Assembly: GCA_023412435.1 (NCBI GenBank)
Contig: JAEYNS010000219.1
Span: 1 to 5,583 of the forward strand
Origin: Actinomycetes bacterium
GTDB lineage: Bacteria; Actinomycetota; Actinomycetes; Propionibacteriales; Propionibacteriaceae
Reading direction: 5' to 3'
DNA length: 5,583 bases
Part shown: one piece after another, positions 1-5,269 of the stretch
Position numbering within the stretch: the first letter of the stretch is position 1
Layout: every line of letters starts with the position of its first letter
Program-made: the position numbers and the translations under genes
Notes under the pieces: model-generated
Told to the model about the DNA's origin: nothing
Database searches by the model: none
What the model saw: only the letters and a program-made list of their open reading frames with translations

Positions 1-141
1 GCCAACGGCAAGTCCGCCGGCGCACGTCCGCCGGCGACCGCTGTGGCGACCAGCGGCGGCGACACCGAAGACGTCGCCGACCGCACCGTGGTCCAGCGCC
101 AGCAGCCGCGCCGCAACACCCGCGCCCAGCGCAAGTCCTGA
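1..141 (+). CDS. yidC: YidC membrane protein insertase, C-terminal tail (partial)
   Basis: Frame 1 is open from the window edge to a TGA at 139-141 and gives 46 residues ending in QPRRNTRAQRKS. There is no membrane segment or catalytic motif in this piece, so the call rests on two things. The tail is hydrophilic and strongly basic, like the cytoplasmic ribosome-facing ends of YidC/Oxa1 insertases, and the gene directly precedes khpB and rsmG, the usual actinobacterial order. YidC inserts and folds inner-membrane proteins, alone or with SecYEG. Everything upstream, including the transmembrane core, is outside the window. The same frame stays coding-like for 12 more codons after the stop (see findings), so the true or ancestral end may be at 180. 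The family is inferred mainly from context. Confidence 0.8.
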   Translation, partial: ANGKSAGARPPATAVATSGGDTEDVADRTVVQRQQPRRNTRAQRKS

Positions 142-184
142 CCCAGCAAGATCGCGGCCGCCGAGGCCGGCAAGGAGTGATGAA

Positions 185-835
185 GTGACCGACGAGACCA
201 TCGTCCAGCCTGCCCAGGAGACCCTCGAGGGCGATTCCGACCTGACCACGAGCACTGTCCCGGCCGAGGTGGTCGCCGACGAGGCGGCCACGGTCGGCTC
301 TCCCGCCGAGGCTGAGGACGCCGAGGAGGCGGTCGATGCAGCCGAGGCCGAGGAGGCCGCTCCGGGACGCTCGAAGCGGGTGAGCGCCCTGGACAGCGAG
401 GGTGAGATCGCTGCCGACTACCTCGAGGAACTGCTGGACATCGCCGACCTCGACGGCGACATCGACACCTACACCGAGGGCGGCAGGGCCCATGTCTCGG
501 TGATCACCGACACGAACCTGCTGGTCGGCAAGGACGGAGAGGTGCTCGAGGCTCTCCAGGAGCTCGCCCGGCTCGCCGTGATGACCGAGACCGGACACCG
601 CAGCAGGCTGATGCTGGACATCGCGGGCCACCGCGACAAGCGCCGCGGCGTCCTGCAGGAGCTGGCTGCGTCCGCGATCGCCGAGGTCAAGGAGACCGGT
701 GAGGCGGTGCGACTCGCTCCGATGAACCCGTTCGAGCGGAAGATCGTGCACGACGCCGTCGCCGCCGCCGGGCTCGTCAGCGAGTCCGAGGGCGAGGAGC
801 CTCGCCGCCGCGTCGTCGTCCTGCCCGAGTCCTGA
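185..835 (+). CDS. khpB: KhpB/Jag-type KH-R3H RNA-binding protein
   Basis: 216 residues. Residues 1-65 are an acidic Ala/Glu-rich, probably disordered stretch. A KH-like domain follows at about 75-150, with the GxxG loop as GKDG at 115-118. An R3H domain follows at about 150-212, with its signature Arg-x3-His at R185-H189 in NPFERKIVH. The protein binds RNA in the cytoplasm. In other bacteria KhpB pairs with KhpA and affects cell elongation and division, which is family knowledge and not shown here. The N-terminal Jag_N domain of Firmicutes homologues is absent, as seems usual in Actinobacteria. The GTG start is supported by AAGGAG at 172-177, 7 nt upstream. The gene follows yidC by 43 nt and precedes rsmG by 1 nt, so the three are probably co-transcribed. 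Confidence 0.93.
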   Translation: MTDETIVQPAQETLEGDSDLTTSTVPAEVVADEAATVGSPAEAEDAEEAVDAAEAEEAAPGRSKRVSALDSEGEIAADYLEELLDIADLDGDIDTYTEGGRAHVSVITDTNLLVGKDGEVLEALQELARLAVMTETGHRSRLMLDIAGHRDKRRGVLQELAASAIAEVKETGEAVRLAPMNPFERKIVHDAVAAAGLVSESEGEEPRRRVVVLPES

Positions 836-836
836 G

Positions 837-1451
837 GTGGACGAGGCGACGCCCCGGGACGTCTTCGGGGCGGCCTCGGAGACCATCAGTCGCTATGTCG
901 ACATATTGGCAAGTCGAGGGATCGACTGGGGTCTGATAGGCCCGCGCGAGGCGGACCGGCTCTGGGACCGCCACGTGCTGAACTCCGTCGCGTTGGCTCC
1001 GTTGATCCCGGACAGTGCCTCGGTCATCGACGTCGGCAGCGGAGCGGGCCTGCCGGGTCTTCCCCTCGCCGTCCTCCGCACGGACCTTGAGGTGGTCCTG
1101 CTCGAGCCGCTGCTGCGCCGGTTCAACTTCCTCACCCTGGTCGTGGACGAACTGGGCCTTGCCGGACGCGTCCGCGTCGTCCGGGGAAGGGCCGAGGACT
1201 ACCAGGCCCGTCACGACGTGGTCACGTGCCGTGCGGTGGCACCACTCCCCCGCCTGCTCGACTGGTGTCTGCCGCTGGTGGCTCGTGGTGGCCGTCTGGT
1301 GGCGCTCAAGGGAAGCACTGCGGCGGACGAGATGGCCGCGGCCGGTGCGGAACTGCGCCGCCACCGCGCCGCTGCCCGTGTCGAGGAGCTTGCCGTTCCT
1401 GGCACCGGTGACGCCACCTGGGCGATCGTTGTGGAGCCGAGGCAGCGCTAG
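837..1451 (+). CDS. rsmG: 16S rRNA (guanine527-N7)-methyltransferase RsmG
   Basis: 204 residues, close to the normal length of the family (also called GidB). It uses S-adenosylmethionine to methylate N7 of G527 in the 530 loop of 16S rRNA; loss in other bacteria gives low-level streptomycin resistance. Visible motifs in order are LWDRHVLNS at 42-50, the SAM-binding glycine loop VIDVGSGAGLPGLP at 63-76, RAEDY at 118-122, TCRAVAPL at 130-137 and LVALKG at 154-159. The GTG start lies 1 nt after the khpB stop and has no clear Shine-Dalgarno, so translation is probably coupled to khpB. The N-terminal residues VFGAASETISRYVDILA fit the family and support this start. Codons at 894-917 are unusually A/T-ending for this gene and include ATA at 903 (see findings). 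Confidence 0.96.
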   Translation: MDEATPRDVFGAASETISRYVDILASRGIDWGLIGPREADRLWDRHVLNSVALAPLIPDSASVIDVGSGAGLPGLPLAVLRTDLEVVLLEPLLRRFNFLTLVVDELGLAGRVRVVRGRAEDYQARHDVVTCRAVAPLPRLLDWCLPLVARGGRLVALKGSTAADEMAAAGAELRRHRAAARVEELAVPGTGDATWAIVVEPRQR

Positions 1452-1460
1452 CCTGTGGCG

Positions 1461-1496
1461 CGGAGACGGGCGCCTTGCCTCACGGGATGGTCTCCG
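1461..1496 (+). terminator. possible hairpin after rsmG
   Basis: CGGAGAC at 1461-1467 pairs perfectly with GTCTCCG at 1490-1496 across a 22-nt loop, starting 10 nt after the rsmG stop. No T-run follows, so this would be a non-canonical terminator or attenuator between the yidC-khpB-rsmG unit and parAB. The long loop makes it modest evidence. Confidence 0.3.
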
Positions 1497-1548
1497 ATCG
1501 GACAGCCACGCGCGCGGCAGGTCGGCGTGTCTGACCGCGGCTGAACGT

Positions 1549-1554
1549 TATCCT
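1549..1554 (+). promoter_or_regulatory. possible -10 element of the parAB promoter
   Basis: TATCCT at 1549-1554 fits the actinobacterial TANNNT pattern and would start transcription near 1561, inside parS. The best-spaced -35 candidate (GTGTCT at 1527-1532, 16-nt spacer) is weak. If real, ParB bound at parS would sit on the promoter and could repress its own operon. This is inference from one weak hexamer. Confidence 0.25.
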
Positions 1555-1556
1555 CG

Positions 1557-1572
1557 TGTTTCACGTGAAACA
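1557..1572. other. parS: parS site 1, perfect 16-bp centromere
   Basis: The sequence is TGTTTCACGTGAAACA, a perfect palindrome that matches the known bacterial parS consensus at every position. The symmetry extends one base on each side, giving an 18-bp palindrome at 1556-1573. It is the loading site for the ParB clamp encoded about 950 bp downstream. It lies in the rsmG-parA gap, 16 nt before the chosen parA start, so it probably forms part of the parA leader or promoter. Confidence 0.97.
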
Positions 1573-1576
1573 CACC

Positions 1577-1583
1577 GAAGGAG
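1577..1583 (+). promoter_or_regulatory. parA ribosome binding site that decides the start
   Basis: GAAGGAG at 1577-1583 lies 5 nt before the GTG at 1589. The upstream in-frame GTG at 1556 has no such sequence and is part of the parS palindrome, so 1589 is the better parA start. Confidence 0.8.
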
Positions 1584-1588
1584 ACCGC

Positions 1589-2527
1589 GTGTCAGTCACA
1601 GCACCCTCCGGCCCACGCCGGGCGGCGTTCGACAGCCCGGAGTTCGAGCCCCCGGAAGCGCTGGAGCCTGACGACCTCGACGCTGCCGTTTCACGTGAAA
1701 CCCCCTCCAGGCTCCCTCGCCCCGCCCGGACCCGCACCCTGGTGGGGGCGAACCCGCCGGGCGGGGTAGGGAAGACGACCACGACCGTGAACCTGGCGAC
1801 GGCGTTGGCGCTCGGTGGGCTGCGCGTGCTGGTGGTCGACATCGACCCCCAGGGCAATGCGTCGACGGCGCTCGGAATCGAGCATCACGAGGGCGTGCCC
1901 GGCACCTACGAGGCGCTGACCGACCAGACGCCGATCGCCCAGCTCGTGCAGCGGTCGCCGGAGGCGAAGGGCCTGTGGGTGCTGCCGGCCACCATCGACC
2001 TGGCCGGCGCGGAGATCAACCTCGCTGCCGTGATGGCCAGGGAGAGCCGCCTGCTGCACGTGTTGCAGGACTTCAGCTCGCGGCACAGCTTCGACTACGT
2101 CTTCATCGACTGCCCGCCGTCGCTGGGACTGCTCACCCTGAACGCGCTGGTGGCGGCGGACGAGATCCTGATCCCGATCCAGTGCGAGTATTACGCTCTG
2201 GAGGGCGTCACCCAATTGCTGCGCACGATCAACCTCGTGAAGGGCGCGATGAACGACGAGCTGCGCCTCACCACCGTCGTGCTGACCATGTACGACGCCA
2301 GGACGCGGCTCTCCGCCCAGGTCGCCGAACAGGTGCGGGAGTACTTCCCGGAGGAAACCCTGACGACGGTGATCCCCCGCTCGGTGCGGGTATCGGAAGC
2401 GCCGAGCTACGGCCAATCGGTCATCAACTACCACGCCGCCTCGGCAGGGGCACAGGCCTACCTGTCGGCGGCCGAGGAGATCGCCCACCGCGCCGCAACG
2501 GTATTGGCGGAAGGAGCACGGCGATGA
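1589..2527 (+). CDS. parA: ParA/Soj chromosome-partition ATPase
   Basis: 312 residues from the GTG at 1589. ParA dimerises on ATP, binds DNA non-specifically and is released by ParB at parS, which moves the origin region apart. After an N-terminal extension of about 45 residues come the P-loop GGVGKTT (58-64, catalytic K62), [12 protein letters not shown] at 82-93 with D84 and D86, the Walker B region VFIDCPPS at 171-178 (D174), [12 protein letters not shown] at 196-207 and [15 protein letters not shown] in the C-terminal part. The family signature lysine before GGVGK is missing: residues 56-57 are Pro-Pro (codons 1754-1759) where Gln-Lys is expected. The second parS is translated as VSRET at residues 34-38. 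The gene overlaps parB by 4 nt. An alternative start at 1556 would add 11 residues translated from parS and the Shine-Dalgarno region, which I consider wrong. Confidence 0.94.
   Translation: MSVTAPSGPRRAAFDSPEFEPPEALEPDDLDAAVSRETPSRLPRPARTRTLVGANPPGGVGKTTTTVNLATALALGGLRVLVVDIDPQGNASTALGIEHHEGVPGTYEALTDQTPIAQLVQRSPEAKGLWVLPATIDLAGAEINLAAVMARESRLLHVLQDFSSRHSFDYVFIDCPPSLGLLTLNALVAADEILIPIQCEYYALEGVTQLLRTINLVKGAMNDELRLTTVVLTMYDARTRLSAQVAEQVREYFPEETLTTVIPRSVRVSEAPSYGQSVINYHAASAGAQAYLSAAEEIAHRAATVLAEGARR
1688..1701. other. parS: parS site 2, inside parA
   Basis: GTTTCACGTGAAAC is a perfect 14-bp palindrome identical to the parS core. The outermost pair of the 16-bp consensus is changed (C and C in place of T and A), so 14 of 16 positions match. 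Its centre is 130 bp from that of site 1. It lies in the codons of the flexible ParA N-terminal extension, where a DNA-binding site constrains the protein little. Confidence 0.9.
2509..2516 (+). promoter_or_regulatory. parB ribosome binding site within the end of parA
   Basis: GGAAGGAG at 2509-2516, 7 nt before the parB ATG, is a near-perfect Shine-Dalgarno. With the ATGA overlap it indicates coupled but independently strong translation of parB. Confidence 0.8.
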
Positions 2528-3420
2528 CGGCACCCAAGGCGCGAACCGGTCTCGGCAGGGGTCTCGGCGACCTGCTGCAGCGAACCGATCCCGAGCTGGC
2601 CCACCGCGGCGCCGCCCAGGTGCCGGAAGGGTCGCGGTTCGAGGAGATCCCCGTGCGGGAGATCCGACCGAACCCGCGCCAGCCCCGGACGGTGTTCGAG
2701 GAGGAGGCCCTCACCGAACTGGCCAACTCCATCGCCGAGGTCGGCCTGCTGCAGCCGATCGTGGTCCGGCCGTTGCCGGGTGGGGCGTTCGAACTCGTCA
2801 TGGGGGAGCGCCGTCTTCGCGCAAGTCAACAAGCCGGTTTATCGACAATTCCTGCGATCGTGCGGCGCACCGAAGACCACGACCTGCTGCGCGACGCGCT
2901 GCTGGAGAACCTCCACCGTGCCCAGCTGAACCCCCTGGAGGAGGCTGCCGCCTACCAGCAGCTGCTGGACGACTTCGGCTGCACCCAGGAGGAACTGGCC
3001 GGACGGATCAAGCGTTCCCGTCCGCAGATCTCGAACACCATCCGGCTGCTGCAACTGCCCGGATCGGTCCAGCGGAAGGTTGCGGCGGGGGTGATCAGTG
3101 CAGGCCACGCGCGCGCCTTGCTGATGCTCGCCACACCGGAGGCGATGGAGCACCTGGCGAACCGGATCGTGGCCGAGAACCTCTCGGTGCGTGCCGTCGA
3201 GGAGATCGTCGCGGTGGGGGAGTCGGGCACCAGGCGGGCACCGCGCACGACGCGGCCGCGTGAGATCCCGGCGGCGGCGCTCGAGGTCCAGGAGGTGCTC
3301 ACCGATGTCCTCGACACCCGGGTCACCGTCACCACCTCGGGCAGGCGAGGCCGGATCGTCATCGAGTTCGCCGATCCCGAGGACCTGGACCGGCTCCGAG
3401 GACTGTTGCTAAACCACTAA
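2524..3420 (+). CDS. parB: ParB/Spo0J chromosome-partition protein
   Basis: 298 residues, typical of chromosomal ParB. It is a CTP-dependent DNA clamp that loads at parS, spreads, recruits SMC and stimulates the ParA ATPase. The N-terminal [12 protein letters not shown] (7-18) is the ParA-interaction segment. The CTP-binding/ParB domain follows with [11 protein letters not shown] at 48-58, GERRLRA at 94-100 and [14 protein letters not shown] at 128-141. A helix-turn-helix DNA-binding region lies at about 154-178 ([18 protein letters not shown]), and the C-terminal dimerisation domain covers about 252-298. The ATG overlaps the parA stop as ATGA and has a strong Shine-Dalgarno. GERRLRA has Leu where Trp or Tyr is common, a mild variation. 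Codons 2821-2853 are unusually A/T-ending and include TTA (see findings). Confidence 0.97.
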   Translation: MTAPKARTGLGRGLGDLLQRTDPELAHRGAAQVPEGSRFEEIPVREIRPNPRQPRTVFEEEALTELANSIAEVGLLQPIVVRPLPGGAFELVMGERRLRASQQAGLSTIPAIVRRTEDHDLLRDALLENLHRAQLNPLEEAAAYQQLLDDFGCTQEELAGRIKRSRPQISNTIRLLQLPGSVQRKVAAGVISAGHARALLMLATPEAMEHLANRIVAENLSVRAVEEIVAVGESGTRRAPRTTRPREIPAAALEVQEVLTDVLDTRVTVTTSGRRGRIVIEFADPEDLDRLRGLLLNH

Positions 3421-3424
3421 ACAC

Positions 3425-3438
3425 CTTTGTCGACAAAG
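3425..3438. repeat. 14-bp perfect palindrome in the parB-dacB gap
   Basis: CTTTGTCGACAAAG reads the same on both strands and starts 5 nt after the parB stop. It lies in a short A/T-richer patch. As a hairpin it would be weak (5-bp stem, 4-nt loop), so a protein-binding site is as likely as an RNA role. It does not match parS. Confidence 0.6.
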
Positions 3439-3449
3439 CAATAGACGAA

Positions 3450-3466
3450 TGCGGCTGGGGTCCGCA
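3450..3466 (-). terminator. possible dacB terminator hairpin
   Basis: TGCGG at 3450-3454 pairs with CCGCA at 3462-3466 around a 7-nt loop. Read on the - strand, downstream of dacB, it is followed by a T-rich stretch (10 T in 17 nt) before the 14-bp palindrome. This is a short stem, but it is the only one in this gap with a T-rich tail. A second stem, CGCCC-GGCA-GGGCG at 3479-3492, lies right after the dacB stop. Together they could end transcription from both convergent genes. Confidence 0.35.
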
Positions 3467-3493
3467 GCACGGCGGTGCCGCCCGGCAGGGCGA

Positions 3494-4801
3494 TCAGCCG
3501 CCGCTGGCCGGGAGAGCGCAGCCGCAGGTCACCAGCGCCGTCGCGGAGCGGTCCAGCCAGTTCCCGGCCTTCGTCGAGCGCTTCCCGTCGTGGGTGGCTC
3601 CGAAGGCGAAGGTCAGCAGGTCGCCGTCCCGGGTGCGCAGGTAGCCGGCCAGCGCGTTGACCTTCTTCAGTGACCCGGTCTTGGCGTGGACGACGTCGCG
3701 TCCGGCCCGCTCGGAGGGGTCGTTGAAGCGGTTCTTCAGAGTCCCGTTCACGCCGGCGACCGGCAGCCCGACCCGCACGTCATCGTAGGTGGCATCGCGC
3801 AGCGCGAGCCCGACCGCCCGGGCCAGTACCGAGGGGCGCACCTTGGTGTTGGACGACAGCCCCGACCCCCCGTCGATCTTCATGCCGCTGGCCCACAGCC
3901 CCTTCGACTTCAGCCAGGCGGTGATCGCCGCCGAGCCGCCGGCGAAGCTGGGGGAGCGGTCGGTGGCACGGGCGATCAGCCGGGCATAGTTCTCGGCCGC
4001 CACGTTGTCGCTGTAGCGCAGCATCCGGCGCACCTGGGTTCCCAGCCGCGCCGAGGTGACGGAGGCCACCGTCTTGGCTCCCTTGGGGGTCGAGGACGAA
4101 CCGGCGAAGGTGACCTTGATTCCCTTGGCGCGAAGCTTGGACGCGAACAGGGTCGCCGTGGAACGGGCAGGGTTGGTGTAGGCGCGGGAGCCGGTCATGC
4201 CACCGTTCACCGTCAGGGACATGATCCGGGGCGTGTAGGACGCCCAGGACTGCTTCCAGGCCGACGAATAGCTGGTGCCGCTGAACAGCGGGGCCGAGTA
4301 GGTGAGGGTGACCTTCTTCACCTTCGCCTTCTTCAGCGCCGACGCGGTGCGGCTTGCCAGGTCGGCGAGGTTCGCTTGCTTGGCGGGGACGGTCGACCGG
4401 GAGCTCACCAGATAGGGATCGCCACCGGCAACGAGGGTGAGCTTGCCCTTCTTCGCGCTGACCACCTTGGTGGTGAAGGTGCGGTCGGCGCCCAGGATGT
4501 CGAGTGCCGCCATCGCGGTCAGGATCTTCGTGGTGGACGCGGGCACCATCAGGGCGTCGCTGGCGGTGACCTCCGTGCCGTCGGCGGTGTAGACGGCCCA
4601 GGCGGTCGAGTCGAGGGAGGACCGTGAGACGGCGGCCAGCTTCGTCGCGACCAGCGGGCCCTCGACCGCCGCCGGGACCGCGAGCGGGGCGCGGGGCGCG
4701 GCCAGCGGCGCAACCGGGACGGCGTGGGCCGTCGGGACGAAGGAGCCACCCAGCAGGCCGAGCGCGAGCAGCGCGCCGGCCAGGCGTCGTCGAAGCTGCA
4801 T
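3494..4801 (-). CDS. dacB: D-alanyl-D-alanine carboxypeptidase, S13 (PBP4/DacB) family, secreted
   Basis: 435 residues from the ATG at 4801; a GTG at 4810 in frame would give 438, and the positions below use the longer form. A signal peptide (basic RRR at 7-9, hydrophobic core 11-22) has a likely cleavage site after AHA at 30, so the enzyme acts outside the membrane on peptidoglycan stem peptides (carboxypeptidase and/or endopeptidase). The three penicillin-binding motifs are present: S92-T-T-K95, S267-D-N269 and K377-T-G379. VAGGDPYL at 127-134 is another family motif. The distance from SxxK to SxN, 175 residues, is shorter than I recall for E. coli PBP4 (about 245), so the inserted domains seem reduced. 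Neither start has a Shine-Dalgarno, and a TAGCGT element suggests a leaderless ATG start. The gene converges on parB. Confidence 0.93.
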   Translation of the reverse strand: MQLRRRLAGALLALGLLGGSFVPTAHAVPVAPLAAPRAPLAVPAAVEGPLVATKLAAVSRSSLDSTAWAVYTADGTEVTASDALMVPASTTKILTAMAALDILGADRTFTTKVVSAKKGKLTLVAGGDPYLVSSRSTVPAKQANLADLASRTASALKKAKVKKVTLTYSAPLFSGTSYSSAWKQSWASYTPRIMSLTVNGGMTGSRAYTNPARSTATLFASKLRAKGIKVTFAGSSSTPKGAKTVASVTSARLGTQVRRMLRYSDNVAAENYARLIARATDRSPSFAGGSAAITAWLKSKGLWASGMKIDGGSGLSSNTKVRPSVLARAVGLALRDATYDDVRVGLPVAGVNGTLKNRFNDPSERAGRDVVHAKTGSLKKVNALAGYLRTRDGDLLTFAFGATHDGKRSTKAGNWLDRSATALVTCGCALPASGG

Positions 4802-4808
4802 GGCAGTC

Positions 4809-4814
4809 ACGCTA
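4809..4814 (-). promoter_or_regulatory. possible -10 element of dacB (leaderless start)
   Basis: On the - strand TAGCGT at 4814-4809 fits TANNNT and lies about 7 nt before the ATG at 4801, so transcription would begin at or next to the start codon. The absence of any Shine-Dalgarno agrees with a leaderless mRNA, common in Actinobacteria. The -35 region is weak (ATGCCC at 4838-4833). Confidence 0.35.
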
Positions 4815-4820
4815 ACCCGA

Positions 4821-4833
4821 CGAGACGGTCTCG
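4821..4833. repeat. 13-bp dyad upstream of dacB
   Basis: CGAGAC-G-GTCTCG is a perfect inverted repeat around one central base. It would fall between the -35 and -10 regions of the putative dacB promoter, a typical position for an operator. No known regulator site is recognised. Confidence 0.45.
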
Positions 4834-4849
4834 GGCATCCCGGCCCGGC

Positions 4850-4879
4850 TCAGGGCTCAAGCCAGGGTTGAGGCCCTGA
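4850..4879 (-). terminator. strong hairpin ending the SURF1-DUF3817 unit
   Basis: TCAGGGCTCAA at 4850-4860 pairs with TTGAGGCCCTGA at 4868-4879 over 11 base pairs with a single bulged G and a 7-nt loop. It begins 9 nt after the DUF3817 stop on the - strand. No T-run follows, as is frequent for actinobacterial terminators. It separates the upstream unit from dacB, which then needs its own promoter in the remaining 48 nt. Confidence 0.6.
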
Positions 4880-4888
4880 CGAGGGGAA

Positions 4889-5269
4889 TCACGCGACCGG
4901 GGGCTCCCCGGCGGCAGCCAGCCGCCCCTCGACGTCCTTGCGGGCGTGGTGCTCGGCGACGAACGACAGGAAGGGGATGGTCCCGGCCAGGGCGATCAGC
5001 AGCAGCCGGCCCCATGGCCAGTGCACCCGGCGACCGAGGTCGTAGGCGGTGATGATGAGCACCATGTAGAGGTAGCCGTGCGGAACCCCCGTCCACGTCA
5101 CCACGGTGCCGTTGTCGGCGAGGTACTTCAGTGGCACTCCGACGAGCACCAGGACGACCAGCAGGACACCCACCAGGTAGGCCATCACGCGGTACCGCAG
5201 CAGCGCGGACCGGATCGCCGGTACCTGCTCGGGTGCGATCTGCGGCACGGGGACTGTCTGCTGGCTCAA
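4889..5269 (-). CDS. DUF3817 family small integral membrane protein
   Basis: 126 residues with three predicted membrane segments at about 28-48, 64-78 and 86-106. Conserved-looking features are RYRVMAYLVGV near the first segment, PLKYL at 46-50, HGYLYMV at 64-70, the polar YDLGRR at 76-81, WPWGRLLL and GTIPFLSFVAE at 96-106. I recognise these as the DUF3817 pattern; the function is unknown to me. The start is TTG at 5269, chosen because AGGAG (5279-5275) lies 5 nt upstream and because the TTG overlaps the SURF1 stop as TTGA, a coupling arrangement. Longer readings in this frame run through the SURF1 coding region and are shadows. Pairing with SURF1 suggests, without proof, a link to respiratory-chain or haem-copper oxidase biogenesis. 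Confidence 0.87.
   Translation of the reverse strand: MSQQTVPVPQIAPEQVPAIRSALLRYRVMAYLVGVLLVVLVLVGVPLKYLADNGTVVTWTGVPHGYLYMVLIITAYDLGRRVHWPWGRLLLIALAGTIPFLSFVAEHHARKDVEGRLAAAGEPPVA

Noticed and set aside
300..360. Ala/Glu repeat in khpB as a functional tandem repeat
   Set aside because: It is irregular low-complexity acidic sequence without a fixed repeat unit, common in actinobacterial KhpB N-termini.
969..981. CACGTG cores in rsmG (also near 1223) and in parA (near 2058) as additional parS sites
   Set aside because: Only the central six bases match; the flanking arms of the palindrome are absent.
777..1364. 195-codon open frame on the - strand opposite rsmG
   Set aside because: Low-complexity, Arg-rich shadow of rsmG with no motif or ribosome binding site.
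1975..2523. Upstream extension of parB in frame to 1975
   Set aside because: It reads through parA out of frame. The ATG at 2524 has a strong Shine-Dalgarno and begins the conserved ParB N-terminus.
1691..2533. 280-codon open frame on the - strand opposite parA
   Set aside because: Composition is typical of an antisense shadow in high-GC DNA, and parA on the other strand is certain.
2839..2847. TTATCGACA as a true DnaA box, with oriC inside the window
   Set aside because: It has one mismatch at a normally conserved C and no cluster of boxes or A/T-rich unwinding region around it. It is kept only as a speculative finding.
3686..4627. Long open frame (313 codons) on the + strand opposite dacB
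   Set aside because: It is rich in Gly, Arg and His, has no recognisable motif, and mirrors the G/C-rich codons of dacB, which has a signal peptide and all active-site motifs.
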